From positions 26,796 through 90,795 of the forward strand of contig NZ_JAGZMO010000007.1 of assembly GCF_018364065.1 (NCBI RefSeq): a stretch of 64,000 nucleotides of DNA, in the 5' to 3' direction. The notes beneath the pieces were generated by a model. It did not search any database, was not told the origin of the DNA, and saw only the letters and a list, made by a program, of their open reading frames with translations. Shown one piece after another: positions 17,886 to 26,016 of the stretch. The stretch's first letter is position 1. Every line of letters begins with the position of its first letter. The translations under genes and the position numbers were made by a program. Origin of the DNA: Veillonella sp. Its GTDB lineage: Bacteria; Bacillota; Negativicutes; Veillonellales; Veillonellaceae.

Positions 17886-20030
17886 ATGCAAAACAATGCA
17901 TGGAACGGCTTCATTACAGGTGTATGGGATAAAGCCATCGATGTACGCGACTTTATCCAAAGAAACTATAACCCCTATGTTGGGGACGACTCATTCTTGG
18001 CAGGTCCTACAGAGCGCACATTAAAGCTCTGGGACGAAGTATTACGTTTATATAACGAAGAAAAAGAAAAAGGCGGCATTTTAGATGCAGATACGCATGT
18101 AGCCACCTCTGTTTCTTCCCATGGCCCGGGCTATATCATGAAAGACTTGGAACAAATCGTCGGTCTTCAGACAGATAAACCTTTAAAACGCGCCATGTTC
18201 CCTTACGGCGGTCTTCGTACGGCTAAAATGGCCTTAAAAGAATACGGCTATGAAATGGACGAACAGCTGGAAGATTTCTTCAAGAAACATCGCAAAACCC
18301 ACAATGACGGTGTATTCGATGTATATACGCCGGAAATGCGTGCAGCCCGCTCGGCGCACATCATTACCGGTTTGCCTGACGCTTACAGCCGCGGGCGCAT
18401 CATCGGCGACTATCGCCGCGTAGCTCTCTACGGTGTGGACCGCTTAATTGAAGAAAAAGAACAGGAATTCAACATCACCATGGGTGATATGACCGCTACC
18501 ATCATTCGCGACCGCGAAGAATTACGCGATCAGATCCGTTCTTTAAAAGAGTTAAAAGAAATGGCTCTTTCCTACGGCTTCGACATTAGTCGTCCGGCGG
18601 AAGATACTAAAGAAGCCATTCAGTGGCTCTACTTCGGTTACCTGGGCGCCATTAAAGAACAGAACGGTGCCGCCATGTCTATCGGCCGCAACACCGTATT
18701 CCTTGATATTTACGCAGAACGTGACTTGAAAAACGGACGTTACACTGAATCTGAAATTCAGGAAATGGTTGACCATTTCATCATGAAACTTCGCATGGTT
18801 CGCTTCGCCCGCATCGTGGAATACAACAATCTGTTCACCGGCGATCCTGTATGGACCACCGAATCTATCGGTGGTATGGGCTCTGACGGTCGTCCATTAG
18901 TTTCTAAAATGGCATTCCGTTACCTCCACACGTTGACCAATCTTGGTCCGGCTCCGGAACCAAACCTTACCGTACTTTGGTCTCCACGTTTACCGGAAGG
19001 CTTCAAACGCTTCTGCGCCAAACTTTCCATCGAAACGTCCTCCATCCAGTACGAAAACGACGAATTGATGCGTCCAAACAGCGGCGACGACTACGCGATT
19101 GCGTGCTGCGTATCTCCAATGCGTATTGGTAAAGAAATGCAGTTCTTCGGTGCCCGTTGTAACTTGGCTAAATGTCTTCTCTACGCTATCAACGGCGGCG
19201 TTGACGAAAAGCTGAAAAAACAGGTTGGTCCTAAATATCGTCCGATTACGTCCGAAATTCTTGACTTCGACGAAGTTATGGAACATTTCGACGATATGAT
19301 GGAATGGTTGGCCGGCGTATATGTAAACGCTCTCAACATCATCCATTATATGCACGACAAATATGCTTATGAAAAATTGGAAATGGCCCTTCACGACCGC
19401 AAAGTAAAACGCTGGTTCGCTACCGGTATTGCGGGCTTATCCGTTGTGGCCGACTCCTTATCCGCTATTAAATATGCGAAAGTTAAACCGATTCGCGACG
19501 AAAACGGTATTGCAGTTGATTTTGAAATTGAAGGGGACTTCCCTAAATACGGTAACGACGATGATCGCGTTGACGATTTGGCCGCTACTGTTGTATCCGC
19601 CTTCATGAACAAGATCCGCAAACACCCAACGTACCGCGAGAGTATCCCTACCATGTCCTTGTTGACCATTACGTCTAACGTAGTATATGGCAACGCTACC
19701 GGTTCTACACCGGACGGCCGTAAACAGGGCACTCCATTCGCACCGGGCGCTAATCCGATGCATGGCCGCGACACTCACGGTGCCGTTTCTTCCATGGCTT
19801 CCGTAGCGAAAATGCCTTGGCGCGACTGCAGCGACGGTATTTCCAACACCTTCTCCATCATTCCTGATGCATTAGGTAAAAACGGGGAAACTATGATTCG
19901 CATGAGCGATTTGGATTTAGATTTAAACAGTATCTTAGACAGTAATATGCCGACCGATTTGCCGGTTAACAATGAAAACCTTGCATGCTGTGAACCTAAT
20001 GTACCTGTTTCCGAAAAGGAGGATAACTAA
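17886..20030 (+). CDS. pflB: Pyruvate formate-lyase catalytic subunit lacking the glycyl-radical domain
   Basis: 714 residues matching PflB from its N-terminus (WNGFITGVWDKAIDVRDFI) through the catalytic cysteine pair C407-C408 (AIACCVSPMRIG) to the conserved PFAPGANPMHGRD and DGISNTFSIIPDALGK. It then ends with an unrelated acidic, Cys-containing tail (NLACCEPN). The glycyl-radical loop expected here in the usual single-chain enzyme of about 760 residues is encoded by the next gene. The reaction is pyruvate plus CoA to acetyl-CoA plus formate. A strong GGAGG precedes the ATG. The TAA at 20028-20030 is one base before the next ATG, so the two are translationally linked. Confidence 0.95.
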   Translation: MQNNAWNGFITGVWDKAIDVRDFIQRNYNPYVGDDSFLAGPTERTLKLWDEVLRLYNEEKEKGGILDADTHVATSVSSHGPGYIMKDLEQIVGLQTDKPLKRAMFPYGGLRTAKMALKEYGYEMDEQLEDFFKKHRKTHNDGVFDVYTPEMRAARSAHIITGLPDAYSRGRIIGDYRRVALYGVDRLIEEKEQEFNITMGDMTATIIRDREELRDQIRSLKELKEMALSYGFDISRPAEDTKEAIQWLYFGYLGAIKEQNGAAMSIGRNTVFLDIYAERDLKNGRYTESEIQEMVDHFIMKLRMVRFARIVEYNNLFTGDPVWTTESIGGMGSDGRPLVSKMAFRYLHTLTNLGPAPEPNLTVLWSPRLPEGFKRFCAKLSIETSSIQYENDELMRPNSGDDYAIACCVSPMRIGKEMQFFGARCNLAKCLLYAINGGVDEKLKKQVGPKYRPITSEILDFDEVMEHFDDMMEWLAGVYVNALNIIHYMHDKYAYEKLEMALHDRKVKRWFATGIAGLSVVADSLSAIKYAKVKPIRDENGIAVDFEIEGDFPKYGNDDDRVDDLAATVVSAFMNKIRKHPTYRESIPTMSLLTITSNVVYGNATGSTPDGRKQGTPFAPGANPMHGRDTHGAVSSMASVAKMPWRDCSDGISNTFSIIPDALGKNGETMIRMSDLDLDLNSILDSNMPTDLPVNNENLACCEPNVPVSEKEDN

Positions 20031-20031
20031 C

Positions 20032-20271
20032 ATGAGCAACCAACAACAAGTCGACAATTTAGTTCAATTATTGGACGGTTATTCTGAAAAAGGCGGCCAT
20101 CATTTAAACGTAAATGTATTCGACCGCGAAATGCTTTTGGATGCACAAAAACATCCTGAAAAATATCCGCAACTTACAGTTCGTGTATCCGGTTATGCTG
20201 TACATTTCAGCAAATTAACTAAACAACAACAGGACGAAGTTATTTCCCGTACCTTCCACGAACAAATGTAA
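20032..20271 (+). CDS. Stand-alone glycyl-radical domain of pyruvate formate-lyase
   Basis: 79 residues that align with the last 60-70 residues of E. coli PflB and with GrcA/YfiD. GGHHLNVNV and REMLLDA lead to the radical motif RVSGYAVHF, with the radical Gly at position 54, then QQDEVISRTFHEQM. AAAGGAGG lies upstream of the ATG at 20032, and the gene follows the PFL stop by one base, so it must be made in similar amounts. GrcA repairs damaged PFL in E. coli. Here the catalytic chain has no radical loop of its own, so this small protein should be an obligatory second subunit. A 20-codon upstream extension in the same frame overlaps pflB and is not needed. Confidence 0.93.
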   Translation: MSNQQQVDNLVQLLDGYSEKGGHHLNVNVFDREMLLDAQKHPEKYPQLTVRVSGYAVHFSKLTKQQQDEVISRTFHEQM

Positions 20272-20688
20272 TAGACTTACTAACCGGTGCAATTACAATT
20301 GGTCTCTTTACCTTATGTAATTGTAACAGGTAGTTAGCCGCTTACGATTATGTAGGCATATATAGCCTCATACCATTTAACGGTAGTACCTTGCCGATGT
20401 TCACAAATCCCTCGCACATTGGCAAGTTGTTGGCGGGCCGGCTATGAGCCGCACTGACTTGGGCACTTCATATATCATGTGTGCACCAACTGCTTTACCC
20501 CATGGTTCGCTCCTGCGGATTGTGACTTCGGTAAATCGTGTGGCTTTACTGTACATAACACTTGTACACATAATCTATGTTGAACTTGAGCTATGAGGTC
20601 CATAGCTGCGCTTGTTAACGATACAACAACAGGCTCCTCATACTAGGAGCCTGTTGTCTTTTTATATATTTTTGAAAAGGAGGCCTTT
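20272..20688 (+). ncRNA. Structured intergenic region between the PFL genes and activase, possible leader or small RNA
   Basis: 417 bases without a gene, with several strong hairpins: CAATTACA/TGTAATTG (20290-20297 with 20316-20323), CTTGCCGATGT/ACATTGGCAAG (20390-20400 with 20416-20426, one G-U), AGCTATG/CATAGCT (20589-20607), and a terminal terminator hairpin at 20626-20657. The density of pairing and higher GC than other gaps suggests a folded RNA. I recognise no known family. Confidence 0.4.
20626..20663 (+). terminator. Terminator upstream of pflA
   Basis: Perfect 13-bp stem ACAACAGGCTCCT/AGGAGCCTGTTGT with loop CATACT, followed by CTTTTT. It separates the PFL subunit genes from pflA, 26 bases before the pflA start. 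Confidence 0.9.
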
Positions 20689-21456
20689 ATGATCGGCCGT
20701 ATTCATTCACTGGAAACGATGGGTACCGTAGACGGCCCCGGCGTGCGCATGGTGTTATTTTTGCAGGGCTGTCCTCTCCGTTGTGCCTATTGTCACAACC
20801 CCGACACTTGGGACGGGCAGCAAGGGAAAAATATTACTATACAGGAAGTGTGGGACCATTACGAGCGCAATTTGAGCTTTTATAAAAATGGCGGCCTTAC
20901 CGTAACGGGCGGCGAAGCCCTAATGCAGTTGCCCTTTATTATTGAGCTTTTCCGCTTCTTCCGTGAACGGGGCGTTCACACTTGCCTTGATACGAGCGGC
21001 ATTTGCTTTACAGAAGATCAATTGGACGAGTATAAAGAACTTATGGCCGTTACGAGCCTCGTCATTTTAGACATTAAAGAAATCGACGAAGCGGATCATA
21101 TAGCCCTCACCGGTCAAAGCAACAAGCAGATTTTTAAATTTGCCCGCTTTATCGATGAAATGGGCGTGCCTATCTGGATTCGCCACGTAGTCGTCCCTAC
21201 CATAACCGACAATCCGGACAAATGGTATCGTCTGGGCTTTTTCCTCGGTTCTTTAAAACATTTGGAAAATATCGACTGCCTCCCCTACCATGTGATGGGC
21301 GTGTCAAAATATAAGGAAATGGGCCTTACCTATCGCCTGGAGGGCATCCCGGCGGCACCGAAATCCTTAGCCGCCGCAGCAACCAAAGTCGTGCTTGAAG
21401 GGCTGAAAGCCTATCGTCGCGGCTGGTGGAGTCCGATGAAGCGACAAACTGCTTAA
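20689..21456 (+). CDS. pflA: Pyruvate formate-lyase activating enzyme (radical SAM)
   Basis: 255 residues. The radical SAM cluster motif is CPLRCAYC (C28, C32, C35), with the activase signature DGPGVRMVLFLQGC before it and TVTGGEAL at about residues 75-82. It uses SAM and a 4Fe-4S cluster to generate the glycyl radical, here on the separate small subunit. It lies downstream of both PFL genes but behind a terminator, so it may have its own promoter or depend on antitermination. AAGGAGG precedes the ATG. Confidence 0.95.
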   Translation: MIGRIHSLETMGTVDGPGVRMVLFLQGCPLRCAYCHNPDTWDGQQGKNITIQEVWDHYERNLSFYKNGGLTVTGGEALMQLPFIIELFRFFRERGVHTCLDTSGICFTEDQLDEYKELMAVTSLVILDIKEIDEADHIALTGQSNKQIFKFARFIDEMGVPIWIRHVVVPTITDNPDKWYRLGFFLGSLKHLENIDCLPYHVMGVSKYKEMGLTYRLEGIPAAPKSLAAAATKVVLEGLKAYRRGWWSPMKRQTA

Positions 21457-21501
21457 TAGGGCTATATAAAATATAAATGTATTAACAATACGCTATAAGC
21501 C

Positions 21502-21540
21502 AAAAGAAACAACGATTTCATAGGAATCGTTGTTTCTTTT
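21502..21540. terminator. Bidirectional terminator between pflA and the RraA-like gene
   Basis: Perfect 16-bp stem (21502-21517 with 21525-21540), A-rich on the left and T-rich on the right, between convergent genes. Confidence 0.9.
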
Positions 21541-21599
21541 ATATATACATCTATTCTAAATTGTCTTTTTACGCACTTTCTCAGACTTCTTCACCAAGA

Positions 21600-22304
21600 T
21601 TATCCGCGATTGTACGAACCATCGATAATTTCAGTGTCCTGCGCTTTAATAGCATCTTCCACCCACTGGCGGTCAACGGTTCCGGTCAGTGCGGCATGAA
21701 CATTTTCTGCATCAACGGCCTGTTTCTTCTTAGCCCCTTCCAATACTTCGTCCGCATCTTGGTGTGGGATGACAATCACGCCGTCGCGGTCCATGACGAT
21801 AATATCGCCCGGATCTACGGCAATACCGCCACAGGCAATCGGCGTATTAATTTCACCGGTACCATCTTTATATGGACCTGCCGGATTCGTGCCGGTCGCA
21901 TAAATCGGTAAATTCATCTGTTTCGCCGCTTCACTGTCACGAATCGGTCCATCCAGCACAATGCCGGCCACTTTCTTGAAAATAGCGTAGCAGAACATGA
22001 TTTCCCCCATAAGGGAACGGTAATCATCGCCGCCATCATTCGCAATAACAATCACATCGCCTTCCCCGGCCATGTTCAACGCTTTGTGAATCATAAGATT
22101 ATCGCCGCTGCGGGCTTTCACCGTTAACGCACGGCCCACCGTAATCGGCTGTGTCGGTGCTGATTTTAATTCAATACGAGGATGCAGCGCACTGAGACGC
22201 CCCATAGAATCTGCAATATTGGCTGTCGGAATCTGCTTAAACTCTTCTAACAACGCATCACTTACCATTGGTCTTTTCAAAAACACACGATTTCCTACTG
22301 ACAT
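21600..22304 (-). CDS. RraA/HMG-aldolase family protein
   Basis: 234 residues of the RraA-like fold. The family Gly-x20-Arg-Asp motif is present from GEIMFCYA to DGPIRDSE, and DRDGVIVIP is typical of the 4-hydroxy-4-methyl-2-oxoglutarate/4-carboxy-4-hydroxy-2-oxoadipate aldolase branch. These enzymes cleave 2-oxo-4-hydroxy acids or decarboxylate oxaloacetate; true RraA inhibits RNase E. The aldolase motif makes an enzymatic role more likely. The natural substrate is unclear, and a sugar-acid product is possible given the diacid genes in the window. AAAGGAGG precedes the ATG. Confidence 0.8.
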   Translation of the reverse strand: MSVGNRVFLKRPMVSDALLEEFKQIPTANIADSMGRLSALHPRIELKSAPTQPITVGRALTVKARSGDNLMIHKALNMAGEGDVIVIANDGGDDYRSLMGEIMFCYAIFKKVAGIVLDGPIRDSEAAKQMNLPIYATGTNPAGPYKDGTGEINTPIACGGIAVDPGDIIVMDRDGVIVIPHQDADEVLEGAKKKQAVDAENVHAALTGTVDRQWVEDAIKAQDTEIIDGSYNRG

Positions 22305-22360
22305 GGAATTCCTCCTTTACGCTAATTACTATTTTTACTTTTATATAAAGCCTGATGCGG

Positions 22361-22450
22361 CGATTACATGCTTTTTGTATTATAACGACACTATTACATG
22401 CTGTTTGTATTCTATTGATACTATTACATACGTTTGGCATTATAACGATA
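22361..22450. repeat. Three imperfect 30-bp tandem repeats
   Basis: Units at 22361-22390, 22391-22420 and 22421-22450, each containing (C)TATTACAT...TTTG.ATT and ending AACGA(C/T)A or TTGATA. They lie in the 337-base gap between divergent rraA-like and tadA genes. The rest of the gap is AT-rich. Confidence 0.75.
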
Positions 22451-22641
22451 ATCTTCTATATATAGTATAAACGATTTAACTTATTGCAACAAATAGGCCT
22501 TCGTAAAATTCCATGGTATAATAAACGTTGCACGGAAATAACATATACTACAAATAATAACTACTAAGCAAAACATAAGTTAAATAATAACTACTGGACA
22601 AAATATTAATTGAAAGTAATTAACAGGAAGCAGGTGACACA

Positions 22642-23103
22642 ATGACTGATAAGGAATTTATGGCGGAAGCGCTGAAAGAGGCCCGCAAGGCATATGACAT
22701 GGGAGAAATCCCAATCGGCGCCGTGCTCGTACACGACGGCCAAATCATTTCCCGTCATCACAATCGCCGTGAATGTGACCATGATGCGACCGCTCATGCA
22801 GAGGTTCTCGTCATTCGCGAAGCCTGTCAGCTCCTTGAGCGTTGGCGGTTGACCGGTTGCACGCTTTATGTTACTATAGAGCCATGTCCGATGTGCGCCG
22901 GTGCCATTATTAACAGCCGGATTGACCGTGTTGTCTATGGCAGCAGCGACTATAAAGGCGGTGCCGTCGAGTCTTTGTTTAATGTTCTTACTCATCCGGG
23001 ACTCAATCACGAACCGGAGATTTTAAGTGGCGTTCTCGCTGACGAATGCTCACAGATTATGAAAGACTTTTTCAAAGAACGACGTAAAAACAGCAAAAAA
23101 TAA
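22642..23103 (+). CDS. tadA: tRNA adenosine(34) deaminase
   Basis: 153 residues. The cytidine/deoxycytidylate deaminase zinc site is HAE (in TAHAEVL) and PCPMCAGA, as in TadA. It converts A34 to inosine in tRNA-Arg(ACG). The gene ends in TAA at 23101-23103, and the first base of tRNA-Ser is 23104, so the tRNA is probably processed from the same transcript. A tadA-tRNA-Ser neighbourhood also occurs in other Firmicutes. Confidence 0.93.
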   Translation: MTDKEFMAEALKEARKAYDMGEIPIGAVLVHDGQIISRHHNRRECDHDATAHAEVLVIREACQLLERWRLTGCTLYVTIEPCPMCAGAIINSRIDRVVYGSSDYKGGAVESLFNVLTHPGLNHEPEILSGVLADECSQIMKDFFKERRKNSKK

Positions 23104-23192
23104 GGAGAAGTACCCAAGAGGCTGAAGGGACCGCACTCGAAATGCGGCAGACCGGAAACGGTGCGAGGGTTCAAATCCCTCCTTCTCCGCCA
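23104..23192 (+). tRNA. tRNA-Ser, anticodon CGA
   Basis: 89 bases with the acceptor stem GGAGAAG (23104-23110) pairing CTTCTCC (23182-23188), discriminator G and encoded CCA at 23190-23192. The anticodon arm CCGCA-CTCGAAA-TGCGG carries CGA, decoding UCG. The long variable arm (AGACCGGAAACGGTGC) and GGTTCAAATCC T-loop are typical class II tRNA-Ser features. Confidence 0.96.
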
Positions 23193-23205
23193 AGTAATCC
23201 AAAAT

Positions 23206-23236
23206 AGCCCTCAACCATTGTGGTTGGGGGCTTTCT
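23206..23236 (+). terminator. Terminator after tRNA-Ser
   Basis: AGCCCTCAACCA (23206-23217) pairs with TGGTTGGGGGCT (23221-23232), followed by TTCTT. Confidence 0.8.
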
Positions 23237-23378
23237 TATATGTATATATACTTTTATGTAGACAAGTTATTATATACTACCTGCCCTACTTACTGCGGAA
23301 AAGATTTTCCCCATGTGATATAATGACCTCAAATAGGGATATTGTCAGTGGTTATTTTTTATATGCGGGGTACTACAA

Positions 23379-23996
23379 ATGAACGATAAATGGCTTGATT
23401 TTGCAATTCGCATTCAAAGTATAGCGCAAGCGGGGCTTGAGTACGGCAAAGATAAGTATGACTTGCAACGTTATCAGGAATTACGCGACATTGCCGCTGA
23501 AATGGTGGCATTGAAAACAGATATTCCGGTCAACAAGGTTTACGACATCTTTTGTAATGAAGTGGGCTACCAAACGCCAAAGGTTGATACGCGTGGCGTT
23601 GTTTTCGTAAATGGCAAGGTTCTTCTCGTTCGCGAAACATCCGGGAAATGGACCCTCCCCGGCGGTTGGTGTGATGTGGATCAGACCATCGCCACCAATA
23701 CGGAAAAGGAAGTCAAAGAGGAAGCGGGCCTCGATGTAAAAGCTGAACGACTCGTTGCCGTGCAGGATTGGCGCCAACATAATGTGACCAACTTGATCTA
23801 TGGCGTCCTTAAAGCCTTCGTTATCTGCAAATTCGAAAGCGGGCATTTTGAAGAAAATATCGAAACTACGGAAATCGCTTTTTTCAGCAGAAACGAACTG
23901 CCGGAAAACTTAGCCGTTGAAAAATGTACGCGCGAGCAAATCTTGATGTGCTTTGATGCGTATGAAAATCCTGAACGACCTACAATGTTTGATTAA
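23379..23996 (+). CDS. NUDIX hydrolase with N-terminal helical domain
   Basis: 205 residues. An N-terminal helical segment (about 1-65) of the kind found before YjhB-type NUDIX domains precedes the NUDIX fold. The NUDIX box runs from GGWCDVDQ to KEVKEEAGL; the usual first Glu of the box (GX5E) is Gln here, while the catalytic EVKEEAG core is intact. The family hydrolyses nucleoside diphosphates linked to another moiety, such as ADP-ribose; the substrate is not identifiable. The ribosome site is weak. Single-gene unit between two terminators. Confidence 0.85.
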   Translation: MNDKWLDFAIRIQSIAQAGLEYGKDKYDLQRYQELRDIAAEMVALKTDIPVNKVYDIFCNEVGYQTPKVDTRGVVFVNGKVLLVRETSGKWTLPGGWCDVDQTIATNTEKEVKEEAGLDVKAERLVAVQDWRQHNVTNLIYGVLKAFVICKFESGHFEENIETTEIAFFSRNELPENLAVEKCTREQILMCFDAYENPERPTMFD

Positions 23997-24063
23997 TGTC
24001 TTTAACAGTCCATATCATGCTAAGGTACCTCACGAATCTAGGTGCTAACTCAAAACAAAATAC

Positions 24064-24113
24064 AACACCTTTCAAAGTTCATCTTTCGCCGATGACTCTG
24101 AAAGGTGTTTTTT
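24064..24113 (+). terminator. Terminator after the NUDIX gene
   Basis: AACACCTTTCA (24064-24074) pairs with TGAAAGGTGTT (24099-24109), with a T-run to 24113. Confidence 0.8.
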
Positions 24114-24380
24114 ATTCCTCAATCAATTGCTCCACCTTGCTGCGAATATAAATAGTAGGCTATTTCGACCTTCGAATTTTCGAGTTTTCTCTTCATTTTT
24201 GCATATTAAAAGGAACTAATAGCCCTAAAACGTCAGTGATAGCAAGCGTTTCATTATTTATCACTTTATGTTCATCTTATGGTGAATATATCGTGAACAA
24301 TCATGAGGAAACTTCACTCACCTTTCAGAGTTTACACACATGAGGTTCATTTTTCCCCAGTAAGCTATACATATAGCAAA
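24114..24380. other. Gap between NUDIX terminator and the structured leader
   Basis: About 270 AT-rich bases that probably hold the promoter of the leader and repeat-protein gene. No gene seen. Confidence 0.35.
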
Positions 24381-24385
24381 ACGAT

Positions 24386-24534
24386 GCAGCATTACAGGTG
24401 CTGTTCACATAGGAACACTATATTACCAACATATGGTGACTGGGACAGCAACAACTTTGCGCGCAAAGGCAAATAAAAGGATTCTATCCGGTGAACCGGA
24501 GCATCAATACTAAGGCCACCTGCTTATATGCTGT
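24386..24534 (+). promoter_or_regulatory. Structured 5' leader, riboswitch-like, family unknown
   Basis: The ends pair to close a domain: CAGCAT (24387-24392) with ATGCTG (24528-24533), and CAGGTG (24395-24400) with CACCTG (24517-24522). Inside are hairpins GTTC/GAAC (24403-24416), ACCA/TGGT (24425-24437), CTTTG/CAAAG with loop CGCG (24455-24468) and TCCGG-TGAA-CCGGA (24487-24500). A multi-helix junction closed by a long-range stem about 100 bases before a start codon is the architecture of a metabolite-sensing leader. A few pieces (AGGTGCT, GGGACAGCAA, GCCACCTGC) resemble cobalamin-type motifs, but the conserved core does not match. Confidence 0.45.
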
Positions 24535-24631
24535 TTATTGCTATATAATTTCGTAAAGTATGAAAACCATAACAATTCAAAGTGAATATACACGATTCTA
24601 AACAAGATTATTTAAGCAAAGGAGTGTTATT

Positions 24632-25810
24632 ATGAACCACCGCACCCACAAAAATCTAAAAAGACTGTTAATGCTCAGTCTATTCGGCGGTGTTATTTGG
24701 GGCTCCGCATTTGCGGCCGACGCAACATCAACAACGGCGGTACCGGTAGCTATGCAAGCCACACAAACCACTCAAGCAGAAAATACACAAGTAGGACAAG
24801 TAAATAAAGACCAACAACAATTTACTTACTACGATTACTTAGTAAGCCAACGACAAAGAGCTCACAGCCAGGGACAAGCCAATGCGGCCATTTTCCTAAG
24901 CACTGCTCCACAGACAAACGGCTCTCAAGAACAGATGCGTGAACGCCCTGAACATATGAGAAACGACCGTGATCAACAAGCTTAAGGAAATAATGGCAAC
25001 GAAAGACGTCCACATGGTAGAAATAATAGCGAAGCCAACATGCCTCAGCAAGGCGGTCCTCGCATGGACGGTCAGCAAGGTGAACGCATGATGCCTCCTC
25101 AAGGCGGCCTTCGTATGGATGGTCAACAAGGTGAACGCATGATGCCTCCTCAAGGCGATCCTCGCATGGATGGTCAACAAGGTGCTCACATGATGCCTCC
25201 TCAAGGCGGTCCTCGCATGGATGGTCAACAAGGCGAACGCATGATGCCTCCTCCTGACGGCCCTCGTATGGACGGTCAACAAGGTGAACGCATGATGCCT
25301 CCTCCTGACGGCCCTCGTATGGACGGTCAACAAGGTGAACGCATGATGCCTCCTCAAGGCGGCCCTCGCATGGACGGTCAACAAGGCGGTCACATGATGC
25401 CTCCTCCTGACGGCCCTCGTATGGACGGTCAACAAGGCGGTCACATGATGCCTCCTCCTGACGGCCCTCGCATGAACGGTCAACAAGGCGGTCATATGAT
25501 GCCTCCTCCTGACGGCCCTCGCATGAACGGTGAACATCATAAGAACGGTAAACATCATAAAGGGTATTCCGAAGAAAACGGCTATGGCCCTATGATGCCA
25601 CCTCAAGGTAACCATATGAATGGTGAGCACCACAAAGGTGACAAACACCATAAACGTCATTCCGAAGAACGAAATGGTTACGGTCCTATGATGCCACCGC
25701 AAGAAGATTCCCGAATGGATCGTGAACACCCAAAGAATGGTAAGCATCATTCCACAGAACAACGTCCTTACACTCCACAGGACAATGAAACTCCTAATTA
25801 CGATTTTTAG
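24632..25810 (+). pseudogene. Exported Met/His/Gln-rich 17-residue-repeat protein interrupted by an in-frame stop
   Basis: A signal peptide (about residues 1-28, LMLSLFGGVIWGSAFA then AD) and about 90 further residues end at TAA 24983-24985. The same frame is open immediately after and continues to 25810, giving about 392 codons in total. The stop follows DQQA and reads as a Gln codon changed to TAA. The downstream part has ten 17-residue repeats (25040-25549, consensus MPPQGGPRMDGQQGERM), then a His/Lys-rich tail with GEHHKG/GKHHKG motifs. The Met- and His-rich composition suggests binding of a soft metal (Cu or Ni) in the periplasm; this is inference. GGAGTG supports the start. It could be a recent pseudogene, a phase-off allele or a base error. 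Confidence 0.7.
25040..25549 (+). repeat. Ten 51-bp coding tandem repeats
   Basis: Ten consecutive 51-bp units, each encoding 17 residues of the form MPP(Q/P)(G/D)GPRM(D/N)GQQG(E/G)(R/H)M. Silent differences between units are few, suggesting ongoing copy-number change. Confidence 0.9.
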
Positions 25811-25833
25811 TTCTAACTAAATAGTAAACTCCC

Positions 25834-25935
25834 ACACAACACACAACACACAACACACAACACACAACACACAACACACAACACACAACACACAACACAC
25901 AACACACAACACACAACACACAACACACAACACAC
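25834..25935. repeat. Microsatellite (ACACAAC)n, about 14 copies
   Basis: Unbroken 7-bp repeat starting 24 bases after the repeat-protein stop. A 7-bp unit changes frame with copy number but lies outside the coding frame seen here. Confidence 0.95.
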
Positions 25936-25986
25936 GGGATTATAAGTCCCGTAACAGTATCCCGCAAGTAAATCTTGCGGGTTTTA
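25935..25986 (+). terminator. Terminator after the repeat protein
   Basis: Hairpin CGGGA/TCCCG at 25935-25951, then a stronger CCCGCAAG/CTTGCGGG (25961-25968 with 25974-25981) followed by TTTT. Confidence 0.85.
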
Positions 25987-26016
25987 CTATTTATCCCACA
26001 TATTCATTTCCCTCTA

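Noticed and set aside
20430..20475. ZTP (pfl) riboswitch upstream of pflA
   Set aside because: GCCGCACTGACTTGGGCAC slightly recalls the conserved 3' part of the ZTP aptamer, but the rest is absent, and the motif's name refers to folate-related genes, not pyruvate formate-lyase.
24386..24534. Cobalamin riboswitch
   Set aside because: AGGTGCT near the 5' end and GCCACCTGC near the 3' end fit, but the central AGGGAA...GGTGAAAATCC...CCCGC core is missing, so I left it as an unknown structured leader.
24896..25762. Long minus-strand frame opposite the Met/His repeat gene
   Set aside because: A 288-codon frame is an antisense shadow of the 51-bp repeats, with no proper start site and a composition dictated by the plus-strand gene.
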